DNA of 64,000 bases from Mycobacterium gordonae. GTDB lineage: Bacteria > Actinomycetota > Actinomycetes > Mycobacteriales > Mycobacteriaceae. The position numbers were made by a program, and so were the translations under genes. The notes beneath the pieces are model-generated. The model did no database searches, was not told where the DNA came from, and was given only the letters and a program-made list of their open reading frames with translations. Location of the stretch: assembly GCF_017086405.1 (NCBI RefSeq), contig NZ_CP070973.1:4620739-4684738 (forward strand). Direction: 5' to 3'. This document shows positions 16,026 to 24,287 of the stretch, one piece after another. Every line of letters starts with the position of its first letter. The first letter of the stretch is position 1.

Positions 16026-16692
16026 TCCGGTTGGTTTCGGCGGCCTCGTCCAGAATCCCGAACCGGCCGGCCAATGCGGCGGCCGCAATGCGGTTGCCGA
16101 CCCCGAGCTTGTGCAGCAGCGCGGCAACCATCCGTTTGGCGGTGCGCTCCGACACCAGCATGCGCTGGGCGATGTCACCGGTTTCCATGCCGGTCGCCAG
16201 CAGCGTCCAGAGCCGAAGATCCTGGACACTGAGGCTGTCCGACAGCGCCGACGGCGGCTTGCGGGTGTTGCTCAACAGGGCGTCGAGCAGCGCACCGTCG
16301 ATCACCCGCAATCCCTCGGCAACCGTCCACAGTGGCCCGGCCAGCGCCTCCGGACGCGCCGTCTTGGGCAGGAAACCGTCGGCGCCGGCGCGCAATGCCT
16401 CTTCTGCCAGGCCCAGGTCGTCGGTACCGGACAATGCCAGTATCCGGGTGCCCGGGTGGCGGGCCTTGACATGCCGAATCGCGGCTACCCCGCCCAGCGG
16501 CGGCATGGACAGGTCGATGATCGCCACGTCGGCTTTGCAGCGGGCCACCAGGTCGGCCGCCTCCTCGACGTATGTCGTCTGGCCGCCTACGGTGAACAAT
16601 TCGCCCCATTCGCGGGTGAGCAGCAGGGCCAGGCCCTGCGCGAACAGCTCGTGGTCGTCGACGATGACCACCACGTACGGCGAGCGGGTCAT
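16018..16692 (-). CDS. LuxR/NarL-family response regulator
   Basis: 224 residues from ATG 16692. Receiver domain (1-120): VVIVDDHE acidic pocket, phospho-acceptor Asp in VAIIDLSMPP, conserved Lys in FLPKTARPE. The C-terminal helix-turn-helix is LSVQDLRLWTLLATGMETGD and DIAQRMLVSERTAKRM. It is divergent from its partner histidine kinase with only 24 bases between the start codons. A TAGCAT -10 box seven bases before the ATG implies a leaderless mRNA. Nearby ferredoxin, P450 and dehydrogenase genes are candidate targets. Confidence 0.92.
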   Translation of the reverse strand: MTRSPYVVVIVDDHELFAQGLALLLTREWGELFTVGGQTTYVEEAADLVARCKADVAIIDLSMPPLGGVAAIRHVKARHPGTRILALSGTDDLGLAEEALRAGADGFLPKTARPEALAGPLWTVAEGLRVIDGALLDALLSNTRKPPSALSDSLSVQDLRLWTLLATGMETGDIAQRMLVSERTAKRMVAALLHKLGVGNRIAAAALAGRFGILDEAAETNRIS

Positions 16693-16716
16693 TGCCGTGA
16701 TGCTAGACCAAACCCT
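16693..16716. promoter_or_regulatory. Overlapping divergent leaderless promoters of the two-component system
   Basis: The 24-base gap between two divergent start codons holds both promoters. Minus strand: TAGCAT at 16705-16700, then seven bases, then ATG of the response regulator. Plus strand: TAGACC at 16704-16709 (imperfect -10), then seven bases, then ATG of the kinase. The two boxes share bases 16704-16705, so RNA polymerase could probably occupy only one at a time. Confidence 0.6.
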
Positions 16717-18015
16717 ATGGTCAGCCAGGTGAGACCGCTCGATGAGCTCAGGGCGGACGTCGGGGCCGAGGACTACGGACTGGCCCGCACGGTCGTCGCG
16801 GTACGGGTCGCCGTGGTGATCTCGATCGGTGCGCTGTTGGCGATCGGACCATACTGGGTCCGCGAACATGCTGCGGCCACGGTGGTCGTGCTCGGCGCGG
16901 CGATGGCCTATGCGGCCACACTGATGGCCCACCCGCAGTTGGAGGTTCGCCGCACCCGCTATGCCTGGCTGGTGACCGCGTTCGACGCCGCGTTCACCCT
17001 GGCACTGATCGCGTTGAGCGGCGGCGTGTACAGCCCGGTGGTGTCGGTACTGGCGCTGGCCGTCATCGCCTCCGCGGCCCGGCTGTCTCTGGTCGAAACC
17101 TTCTTGCTCGCAGTGCTTTTGGGAGCAGCGTACGTGCCGGTGGCATTGACGGCATCACCCCGGCAGCCCGTCACCGCGGCGCCGGCGCTGTTGGCAGGCT
17201 GGTCGGCGCTGTACTTGCTGTTCGTCGCGATCATCACCGCCGGGTTGTCCGCGCTCGCCGAACGGGAACATCGGTCCCGGGTCTCAGCGCTGGTCGAAGC
17301 CCAAGCCGAACATGCTGCCGCTGAGGAGGAACGTGACCTGCGGGCCCGTCTGCTGCGCTCCTACCAATCCCAGCAAGACGGGCTCCAGGTCCTCGTGCAC
17401 GAATTCCGGACTCCCGTAACGTCTTTGGAGGCGCTGACCGAGGCGCTCACCTCGGGAGCGCCGATGACGGACGGTGACCGGCGGACCAGTCTGCAGCTGG
17501 TGGCTCGACACGTGCGGCATATCGCCGACATGCTCGAAGCCCTGTCCGACGTCGCGCTGAGCCGCCGCCCGACATTCACGACGGGCCAGGTACGCCGCGT
17601 CGACGTCGCCGATCTGATCCTGGGCGCCGCCGACGCGGTGGAGCTGGCACCGCCGCGGCTGCAACTGAAGGTCGACGTCGGGGCTGTTGCGGTGGACGCG
17701 CAGGCGCTGCGGCGCGTGCTGACCAATCTACTCGAGAATGCCGCCCGGCACGGCCGAGGCGAACCGGTCGACGTCACCTGCTGGCGCGACGGCGAGGAGT
17801 TGGTGGTCGCCGTCGCCGACCGCGGTCCGGGTGTCCCGGCCGCCAGCCTGGGTGAGCTGACCACGAAATACGTCAGCGTCGGCGGTCAGCGCGGCACCGC
17901 CGGTCTGGGCCTGTGGATCGTCCAGCAGATCGTCGAGGCCATGGGCGGTCGGGTGGACTTCGCCGCGCGCGATGGCGGCGGGCTGATCGCTACTTTCCGC
18001 GCACCGGTGACTTGA
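16717..18015 (+). CDS. Membrane-bound sensor histidine kinase
   Basis: 432 residues. About six hydrophobic segments between residues 22 and 190 make a membrane sensor with very short loops, suggesting that it senses something in the membrane or uses an intramembrane signal. A coiled linker rich in Glu and Ala leads to the dimerisation/phospho-acceptor box LVHEFRTPVTSLEAL. The ATPase has N-box LTNLLENAARHG, DRGPGVP and GTAGLGLWIV. It is the partner of the divergent response regulator. The P450 gene starts 103 bases downstream on the same strand. Confidence 0.92.
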   Translation: MVSQVRPLDELRADVGAEDYGLARTVVAVRVAVVISIGALLAIGPYWVREHAAATVVVLGAAMAYAATLMAHPQLEVRRTRYAWLVTAFDAAFTLALIALSGGVYSPVVSVLALAVIASAARLSLVETFLLAVLLGAAYVPVALTASPRQPVTAAPALLAGWSALYLLFVAIITAGLSALAEREHRSRVSALVEAQAEHAAAEEERDLRARLLRSYQSQQDGLQVLVHEFRTPVTSLEALTEALTSGAPMTDGDRRTSLQLVARHVRHIADMLEALSDVALSRRPTFTTGQVRRVDVADLILGAADAVELAPPRLQLKVDVGAVAVDAQALRRVLTNLLENAARHGRGEPVDVTCWRDGEELVVAVADRGPGVPAASLGELTTKYVSVGGQRGTAGLGLWIVQQIVEAMGGRVDFAARDGGGLIATFRAPVT

Positions 18016-18118
18016 CCCGTTGGCCCACGCAGGCCAGTGATTGGCACGCGCGCCGGTGCCGCAGCCGCTTCCCCCTGGTCAGCATGGTTGCTATCTCGGG
18101 CGAGAAAGGGACTTACGG

Positions 18119-19390
18119 ATGACCGCACCCACCACGAACCCCACCTATAAGGACATCGACCTGAGCGCCCGTGCGTTCTGGGCCAAACCCCCCGAAATGC
18201 GCGACGCCGCATTCGCGGTGCTGCGCGCGGAGAGCCCCTTGCCGTGGAGCCGGCCGGCGGAATCAGACCTGCTTCCTCCGGAGCTCAACAATCGGGGCTT
18301 CTGGTCGCTGACCAAGCAGGACGACATCCGGATGGCCAGCCGCCACCCGGAGATCTTCTCCTCAGCCCAGGGCATCACGATGGAGGATTTCGCCCCCGAA
18401 GCGGTCGAGATCGCGCAGTCGTTCATCGCGATGGACGCCCCGCGGCACACCCAGTTGCGCGGCATCACGACCGAGGCGTTTAAGCCGAAGAACGTGCGCC
18501 GGCTGGAGAGCTGGATCCGCGGCCACGCTCACGATCTGGTCAGCGAGATGGCTCACCTGGGCGAGGGCGACTTTGTCCAACTGGTGTCGGTGAAACTGCC
18601 CGGTCGGATCTTCGGCAGTTTCTTCGGATTGCCCGAAGGCGATCTGCGCGACAAGGCGGTCACCGCGGCCCAGCGGCTGGTGGGGTGGACCGACCCGAAC
18701 ATCCGCGGCGAGCAGGGCGAACTAGAACTGTTCATGGGGGCGGTGCTGGATCTGCATGCGGTGGCATCGGAATTGATCCCGCAACGGCGCGACCACCCGG
18801 GAGACGACCTGATGACCTGGATGGTGCAGGCGGAGTTCGACGGCAAGAAGATGACCGACGACGAACTGCGCGCCTTCTTCGTCCTGATGGGCGTGGCGTC
18901 CAACGACACCACCCGACATGCCTCGGCGCACGCGATCGCCGCCCTGTCGAAGTTCCCCGACCAGCGCGCGTTATTGGTCGAGGACGTCGAGGGCCGGGTC
19001 GGCACTGCGGTGGAGGAGGTGCTGCGCTGGGGATCACCGTTGCTCCACATGCGCCGCACCGCCACCCAGGACATCACCGTGCGCGACGCGGAGATCAAGG
19101 CCGGCGACAAGGTCGTGCTGTGGTACTACTCCGGCAACCGCGACGAAGACGTCTTCGCCGACCCGCACACCTTCGACATCCTGCGAAACCCTAACCCACA
19201 CATCGCATTCGGCGGCGGTGGTCCACACTTCTGCCTCGGCGCCGCGCTGGCCCGCACCATGCTCAAGGCACTGCTGACCGAGGTCTACACCCGCATCCCC
19301 GACATCTCGGCGCCCGAGCCGCAGTATGCGCTGGCCAACTTCATCAACGGCATCAACAGCCTGCCCGCGACCTGGACACCGGAACGATGA
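18119..19390 (+). CDS. Cytochrome P450
   Basis: 423 residues from ATG 18119, with AAAGGG upstream. The I-helix carries GVASNDTTRHA, with the Asp-Thr-Thr of oxygen activation but Ser-Asn in place of the usual Ala-Gly. The K-helix ExxR is EVLRWGSP, and the heme loop is FGGGGPHFCLG with the Cys ligand. This is a soluble bacterial class I P450 that needs ferredoxin and reductase; the ferredoxin at 15831-16025 is the obvious partner. The sequence style (WSLTKQDDI, FKPKNVRRLE) is close to mycobacterial CYPs of the CYP124/125/142 neighbourhood that act on lipids, but I will not assign a CYP number. It is coupled by ATGA overlap to the dehydrogenase. Confidence 0.93.
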   Translation: MTAPTTNPTYKDIDLSARAFWAKPPEMRDAAFAVLRAESPLPWSRPAESDLLPPELNNRGFWSLTKQDDIRMASRHPEIFSSAQGITMEDFAPEAVEIAQSFIAMDAPRHTQLRGITTEAFKPKNVRRLESWIRGHAHDLVSEMAHLGEGDFVQLVSVKLPGRIFGSFFGLPEGDLRDKAVTAAQRLVGWTDPNIRGEQGELELFMGAVLDLHAVASELIPQRRDHPGDDLMTWMVQAEFDGKKMTDDELRAFFVLMGVASNDTTRHASAHAIAALSKFPDQRALLVEDVEGRVGTAVEEVLRWGSPLLHMRRTATQDITVRDAEIKAGDKVVLWYYSGNRDEDVFADPHTFDILRNPNPHIAFGGGGPHFCLGAALARTMLKALLTEVYTRIPDISAPEPQYALANFINGINSLPATWTPER

Positions 19391-20493
19391 AGACCAAAGC
19401 CGCGGTGCTGTGGGGCCTGCACCAGAAGTGGGAGGTCGAAGAAGTCGACCTCGACGGCCCTAAGCAGAACGAGGTCTTGGTCAAGCTGACCGCGAGCGGC
19501 CTGTGTCACTCCGACGACCATCTGATCACCGGTGACATGCCCATGCAATTGCCGGTGGTCGGCGGCCACGAGGGCGCCGGCGCGGTGGTTGAGGTCGGCC
19601 CTGGCGTCACCGAGATCGCCGAAGGTGATTCGGTGGTGCTGAGTTTCATCCCGGCGTGCGGCCGTTGTGAACCGTGCGCGCGCGGCATGAGCAACCTGTG
19701 CGTGCTGGGCGCGGCGATCATCGCCGGACCGCAGCTCGACGGCACCTTCCGGTTCCACGCCAGGGGCCAGGATCTGGGCCAAATGTGTTTGCTGGGAACG
19801 TTTTCCGAGTATACGGTGGTCCCGATGGCTTCCGTCATCAAGGTCGATCCGGGCACCGCACTGGACACCGCGGCGCTCGTCGGATGCGGGGTCACCACCG
19901 GGTACGGCAGCATGGTCCGCACCGGTGCGGCCGGTGAGGGCGACGTCGTGGTGGTGATGGGTGTCGGTGGCATCGGCATGAACGCGGTTCAGGGGGCCCG
20001 CATCGCCGGCGCCCGTGTCATCGTTGCGCTCGACCCGATCGAGTACAAGCGAAACCGGTCGCGGGAATTCGGCGCCACCCACACCGCGGCGACGGTGGAG
20101 GAGGCGCTTACCCTGATCACCGCTCTGACCCGCGGTCAACTGGCCGACGTCTGCGTCGTCAGCACCGACTCCGCCGAAGGCGCCTATGTGGCGCAGGCTT
20201 TGAGCCTGGTCGGCAAACGCGGCCGGGTGGTGATGACCGCCATCCCCCACCCGACCGACACCAGTGTCGCGATGTCGCTGTTCGATCTCACGCTGTACGA
20301 AAAGCAGGTGCGCGGGTCACTTTTCGGTTCGTCGAACCCACGTCGCGACATCCCCCGGATGCTCGACCTCTACCGCTGCGGGCGGCTGAAGCTCGACGAA
20401 CTCGTCACTCGCGAGTACGCGCTCGAGGAGATCAACGAAGGTTACGCCGACCTGCACGCCGGGGTGAATCTGCGGGGATTGATCCGCTTCTGA
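19387..20493 (+). CDS. NDMA-dependent/zinc alcohol dehydrogenase
   Basis: 368 residues, a standard medium-chain zinc dehydrogenase. Catalytic zinc ligands are Cys in GLCHSDDH, His in GGHEGAG and a later Cys in VGCGVTTG. The structural zinc lobe is CGRCEPCARGMSNLC. The NAD site is VVMGVGGIGMNAVQGA. Mycobacterial AdhD-type NDMA-dependent enzymes have the same length and motifs. The start overlaps the P450 stop by four bases, so the alcohol made by the P450 is very likely its substrate. The pair looks like hydroxylation followed by oxidation of an alkyl or terpenoid lipid. Confidence 0.92.
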   Translation: MKTKAAVLWGLHQKWEVEEVDLDGPKQNEVLVKLTASGLCHSDDHLITGDMPMQLPVVGGHEGAGAVVEVGPGVTEIAEGDSVVLSFIPACGRCEPCARGMSNLCVLGAAIIAGPQLDGTFRFHARGQDLGQMCLLGTFSEYTVVPMASVIKVDPGTALDTAALVGCGVTTGYGSMVRTGAAGEGDVVVVMGVGGIGMNAVQGARIAGARVIVALDPIEYKRNRSREFGATHTAATVEEALTLITALTRGQLADVCVVSTDSAEGAYVAQALSLVGKRGRVVMTAIPHPTDTSVAMSLFDLTLYEKQVRGSLFGSSNPRRDIPRMLDLYRCGRLKLDELVTREYALEEINEGYADLHAGVNLRGLIRF

Positions 20494-20539
20494 TCGCGCC
20501 CGGTCGTGTCAACTCGCCCTCGACCGAAAAATATGTTAT

Positions 20540-20567
20540 TTGCAATAGTTTCATTAGGGTCGATTAT
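20540..20567 (+). promoter_or_regulatory. Possible promoter of small exported protein
   Basis: An AT-rich island stands between the dehydrogenase and the next gene. TTGCAA at 20540-20545 could be a -35 and GATTAT at 20562-20567 a weak -10, 16 bases apart, giving a leader of roughly 105 bases. No other promoter-like signal is seen in this gap. Confidence 0.3.
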
Positions 20568-20678
20568 GACAAGCGCTTTGACGCCTGAGCAGCTACGATC
20601 CCGAAAGTTAGCGCCGTGGCGACGACGCTAACTCGTCCGGAACCTCAGATTGACCCGTCAACTATCAAGGAGTGCTAG

Positions 20679-20984
20679 ATGTTCGAGGAAAAGTCAGCAC
20701 CTGCGCAGTCGCAGCCTCGGCGCGCGCGCCAGCCAATCCGGTTGATCTGGGTTGCCGCGGTAATCGCTGGCGTCGCGGTCAGTTTCGGCGCGGCGGAAGC
20801 TCAGATTCTCAGCAACGCACCGGCCTCGATCACCGCGACGCCGGAAGATCCCTGCCTGTACAACAACACCTGTGGCCTGGAAAGCCAGATCGCCGAAGAT
20901 GAAGCAGCAGGCCGGGATTTTCAGGCGTATTGCGACGAACTGAAGCTGAAGAACATCACCGTCCCGGAATGCGAGCCCTCCTGA
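20679..20984 (+). CDS. Small exported protein of unknown function
   Basis: 101 residues. The basic N-terminus (QPRRARQ) is followed by a hydrophobic stretch LIWVAAVIAGVAVSFGAAEA that is either a signal peptide cut after AEA or a membrane anchor. The exported part has four cysteines (DPCLYNNTC, YCDEL, PECEPS), suggesting two disulfides. AAGGAG lies in front of the ATG. I recognise no family; the composition resembles mycobacterium-restricted secreted peptides. Confidence 0.75.
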   Translation: MFEEKSAPAQSQPRRARQPIRLIWVAAVIAGVAVSFGAAEAQILSNAPASITATPEDPCLYNNTCGLESQIAEDEAAGRDFQAYCDELKLKNITVPECEPS

Positions 20985-21003
20985 TCACAGGCCACACCGG
21001 CGA

Positions 21004-22308
21004 CTAGCGAGCACTGCGTTGCAGCTCGCTGGGCCGCCGACGACGTCGTTGCCCGGCCGCCCCCGACCCGTGCCGTTTGGCCGGCTTAGCGGATTGCGGC
21101 GCAGCGATTTTGGGAGCCGGAGCCCGGTACGGCGCCACCTCGCCTACCAACGCCTGCACCTGCGCGGAGTCAGCGGTCACATGCTGCGGTTCAACACAAA
21201 TCCCCGCCTTACGCAGCAGCGCCCGGGTGTCCGAGCGCTGCTCGGGCAGCACCAAAGTGACCACATCGCCGGCGTTTCCGGCACGCGCCGTACGACCGGA
21301 CCGGTGCAGGTACGCCTTGTGCTCGGCGGGGGGATCGATGTGCACCACCAGCTCGACCTCGTCGACGTGGACGCCACGCGCGGCGATGTCGGTTGCCACC
21401 AGGACCCTGGCCTGACCGGTGGTGAAAGCGGCGAGATTGCGGTCACGCGCCGGCTGAGAAAGGTTGCCGTGCAGGTCAACTGACGGGATACCGGCATCGG
21501 TCAGCTGCTTAGCCAGCCGACGGGCGTGATGTTTGGTGCGCATGAACAGGATTCGGCGTCCGCTGCCCGAGGCCAGCCGGTGCACGAGCTCCTTCTTGGC
21601 TTCCGCTCCGGCGACGTGGAACACGTGGTGGGTCATCGCCGCTACCGGAGCGTTGACCTCGTCCACCGAATGCAACACCTGATCGCGCAGGAACCTGTTG
21701 ACGAGTTTGTCCACGCCGTTGTCGAGGGTCGCGGAGAACAGCAGCCGCTGTCCGCCCGCCGGCGTGGCGGCCAGGATGCGGGTCACGCCGGGCAGGAACC
21801 CGAGATCTGCCATGTGGTCGGCTTCGTCGATCACGGTGATCTCGACCGCGTCCAGGCTGACAAGGCGCTGTTTCATCAAGTCCTCGAGCCGGCCCGGGCA
21901 GGCCACCACGATGTCGACGCCGGATTGCAGCGCGGCAACCTGCCGATTCTGCGAGACGCCACCGAAGATGGTGGTGACGCGCAGGTTGCGGGCTGCCGCC
22001 AGCGGTTCCAGCGTGGCGGTGATCTGGGTGGCCAGCTCGCGGGTGGGCGCCAGAACCAAACCCGACGGCCGTGACGCTCGCCGCCTGGCCGGAGCGAGCC
22101 GGCTGACCAACGGAATCGAGAAGGCGAGCTTTTTTCCGCTGCCGGTCTTGCCGCGACCGAGAACGTCTCGGCCGGCAAGTGTATCGGGCAGGGTCTGCAC
22201 CTGGATCGGGAAGGGGGCGGTGATGCCGGCGGCGGCGAGCACGCTGACCAGCGGTGCGCTCACGCCGAGGTCGGCGAAGTTCTTCTCAGTAGTCTCTTGT
22301 GAAGTCAC
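21004..22308 (-). CDS. DEAD-box RNA helicase (RhlE-like) with altered Walker A
   Basis: 434 residues with the full motif set: Q-motif PFPIQVQTL, motif I GKTGSGKK, Ia PTRELATQ, Ib CPGRL, II IDEADHM, III FSATLDN, IV-VI ATDIAARG and HRSGRTARAG. The C-terminus is basic (KRHGSGAAGQRRRRR), as in RNA-binding tails. It should unwind or remodel RNA with ATP. The last residue of motif I, normally Thr, is Lys at residue 60 (codon 22129-22131). That position coordinates magnesium and nucleotide, so activity may be reduced, or the base may be a sequencing error next to a six-T run. Confidence 0.9.
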   Translation of the reverse strand: MTSQETTEKNFADLGVSAPLVSVLAAAGITAPFPIQVQTLPDTLAGRDVLGRGKTGSGKKLAFSIPLVSRLAPARRRASRPSGLVLAPTRELATQITATLEPLAAARNLRVTTIFGGVSQNRQVAALQSGVDIVVACPGRLEDLMKQRLVSLDAVEITVIDEADHMADLGFLPGVTRILAATPAGGQRLLFSATLDNGVDKLVNRFLRDQVLHSVDEVNAPVAAMTHHVFHVAGAEAKKELVHRLASGSGRRILFMRTKHHARRLAKQLTDAGIPSVDLHGNLSQPARDRNLAAFTTGQARVLVATDIAARGVHVDEVELVVHIDPPAEHKAYLHRSGRTARAGNAGDVVTLVLPEQRSDTRALLRKAGICVEPQHVTADSAQVQALVGEVAPYRAPAPKIAAPQSAKPAKRHGSGAAGQRRRRRPSELQRSAR

Positions 22309-22661
22309 TGTTTTCGGTGCCTTTCGGGCATCGGATGCGCCGGGTTCGTCGTGAGGAATTCACGAAGATCCGACACAAGCTGGCGAGATTGCCGGTGGGC
22401 AAAATCGATCGCCGCGAGACCGTAGTGCTTGGTGCACGGATCATCTGAACGCGACGCGCTGAGCCGCGAATTTCGGGCTGGCGCCGGTGGGATGAGGAAC
22501 GTTCCACGACGTGTTGGCAGTAGTAATGGAAGGCCAACGTTGTTGACAGTCTATCTCACCGACGCGAGAGGCCCTAATGGCGCGGGAATGAGCCCGCTCA
22601 CGCTTTCGCGGTGCTACTTTCTGCAAGCGATCGATGCGAGTCGGGCTGACCAGGAGGAACA
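22309..22661. other. Divergent intergenic region, helicase to DUF732 gene
   Basis: 353 bases between divergent starts. It must hold both promoters. I see no gene, no perfect hairpin longer than six bases and no convincing repeat. GGAGGAAC at 22649-22656 is the ribosome binding site of the next gene. Confidence 0.5.
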
Positions 22662-23072
22662 GTGTCGGGCAAAATGAGCAGGGTGCTGGCCGGTGTGGCG
22701 ATTGCGGCGGTCGCGTCGGCCCCGACGGCCCCGACTGCCTCGGCGGAGCCTGGGCCGGGAAGTGGCGAGACCTTCTTCGTCGACTACATGACGCGCGTAT
22801 TCGTCCCCCCGACGTCAGAGGCGGCAGCCCGGGCGATAATCCCGTTGGCTCAACAGGTCTGCGATGCCAAAGCTCAGGGTCAAACCGATCTCCAAGCCGC
22901 CAACATCGTGGTGGCCGGCAACGGCGTCGAAACGATCGGTCTGGGCACCGGTTCGGTAGCGGGAGACGAGGGAACCGCCTTGAACGTCGTCAATGCGGCA
23001 ACCCTCGCGTACTGCCCGCAATACAACCCCACTATCGGTCAACCCGTGGTGCCGAACATTCCCGTGGAATGA
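22662..23072 (+). CDS. Secreted DUF732-family protein
   Basis: 136 residues with a Sec signal peptide (GTG start 22662; ATG at 22674 also possible) ending near TASAEPG. The mature part shows the DUF732 pattern of a helical domain with two cysteines (QQVCDAK and LAYCPQY) that should form a disulfide. DUF732 proteins are abundant in mycobacteria, small and exported; their function is unknown. The preceding GGAGGA supports the start area. Confidence 0.82.
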   Translation: MSGKMSRVLAGVAIAAVASAPTAPTASAEPGPGSGETFFVDYMTRVFVPPTSEAAARAIIPLAQQVCDAKAQGQTDLQAANIVVAGNGVETIGLGTGSVAGDEGTALNVVNAATLAYCPQYNPTIGQPVVPNIPVE

Positions 23073-23090
23073 GCCCGCGCCCGTCGTTGC

Positions 23091-23109
23091 CCGCATCTGC
23101 CTGATGCGG
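23091..23109. terminator. Hairpin between convergent genes
   Basis: CCGCATC (23091-23097) and GATGCGG (23103-23109) form a perfect seven-base stem with a five-base loop, 19 bases after the DUF732 stop. No U tract follows. It probably ends the DUF732 transcript. Confidence 0.4.
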
Positions 23110-23227
23110 CATCGGTACTGCGATCCAGGACCGTTGCAGACCAGACGGGGCGCTCGGCCCGGCCGACCCGCGAAGCACGTGCTGGTCCGCGGACTACATC
23201 CTCGAATAGCGCTCTGCCACAGGGTAA

Positions 23228-23938
23228 TCAAGCACTCACAAGGCCGACGACGATCAGGACAATCCCGACGACGAGAAGCAGACCGACGACTTCCATTCGG
23301 CGGCGTGCGCCGACCCAGCTGTTCAGCGCGCCCAGAGAACGGCGCGTCGTGGCCGGCGCCAGCAGGTAGGCAAGAAGCGAAATCTCCACCAACGCGAAGG
23401 CGACGACGTTGTACAGCACCAGCGCCCCAACCTGATTCGCGGCTGCGGCACCGGATGCCAGGATGACGGCCAGCGCGGCCAGGTAGTCCACCGAGGGCAG
23501 CGCGATTCCCAGGCCGGCCACCGCCGCGACCCACAATTGCCGTCCGGTCAACAGCTGCCGAAGCCACTCATGCAGCCTCTGCAGCTGGGTTTCGCGCTTC
23601 GCCACGTCGCCCATTTCCGGGCTGGTTTCCGGGCGGCGGCGACGGCGGTAGTCGACCGCGACCCGGACCGCCAGAATCGCGGCGACCGCGACGGCCAGCC
23701 CACCGATCAGGACCTGAACGGTGGGCAGAGTGAGGTCAGTGGAAGCGGCCAGCCGCCGCCGGAAGACGAAAATCACGACGAGGCCGACCGCGAAGCCCAT
23801 CGCGAACCCGCCACTCAAGAAGGCGCACAGCTGCAGCAGCGGCCGCGGCCTGTTCAGCATCAGCACCGTCATGCCGATCCGGAACGGCTCCAGGCTTACC
23901 GCCAGAGCCATCACCAAGATGGGAATCCACATAGGCAT
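23228..23938 (-). CDS. GAP/Sap-family integral membrane protein
   Basis: 236 residues with six predicted membrane segments in two blocks, split by a basic cytoplasmic loop (about 100-130, YRRRRRPETSPEMGDVAKRETQ). Signatures of the peptidoglycolipid-addressing protein (GAP) family are an N-terminal WIPILVMALAVSLEPFRIG and ALPSVDYLAALAVI. In mycobacteria relatives assist export of glycopeptidolipids (Gap) or sulfolipid (Sap); the cargo here is unknown. It ends convergent with the DUF732 gene. The upstream neighbour on the same strand is the STAS gene, 28 bases away. Confidence 0.82.
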   Translation of the reverse strand: MPMWIPILVMALAVSLEPFRIGMTVLMLNRPRPLLQLCAFLSGGFAMGFAVGLVVIFVFRRRLAASTDLTLPTVQVLIGGLAVAVAAILAVRVAVDYRRRRRPETSPEMGDVAKRETQLQRLHEWLRQLLTGRQLWVAAVAGLGIALPSVDYLAALAVILASGAAAANQVGALVLYNVVAFALVEISLLAYLLAPATTRRSLGALNSWVGARRRMEVVGLLLVVGIVLIVVGLVSA

Positions 23939-23966
23939 TGGAGAAACCGCCCTCGCCCGGGCTGTT

Positions 23967-24287
23967 TCAGTGTCCTGCCACCGCGGGTTCGGTGCTCACC
24001 AACTCGGTGAGGCCGCACATGGAAAGAATCGACATCAGCAGCGGATGAGCGATGAGGTGGATGTGTTCGGCATGATTGAACAACGCGTTGATTGCGGCGC
24101 TGTCCAGGTACTCGACTGCACTGAGGTCGACCGTGAGTTTTCGGTCGCCACCGGCCGCCTCAGTTGCGGCGGCGGTCAGCGCCCGGTCGAAAGCGTCGAT
24201 ATTGCTCAAGTCGATTTCCCCCACGGCCAACAGCACGGGTTCGCCGTCGTTGCCGTGGGCAGTGTCCAGGGTGAGCGACGTGGGCAT
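23967..24287 (-). CDS. STAS-domain anti-sigma factor antagonist (second copy)
   Basis: 106 residues, essentially a bare STAS domain: AVGEIDLSNIDAFDRAL strand-helix and the phosphorylation loop VDLSAVEYLDSAAINALF with Ser in DSA. It is dephosphorylated by PP2C enzymes and sequesters RsbW-type kinases. Its ATG overlaps the stop of the PP2C gene by one base (TGATG), so the two are made together and almost certainly interact. Confidence 0.88.
   Translation of the reverse strand: MPTSLTLDTAHGNDGEPVLLAVGEIDLSNIDAFDRALTAAATEAAGGDRKLTVDLSAVEYLDSAAINALFNHAEHIHLIAHPLLMSILSMCGLTELVSTEPAVAGH

Noticed and set aside
18041..18118. Upstream in-frame start for the P450
   Set aside because: The extra 26 residues are unlike P450 N-termini, and an AAAGGG site favours ATG 18119.
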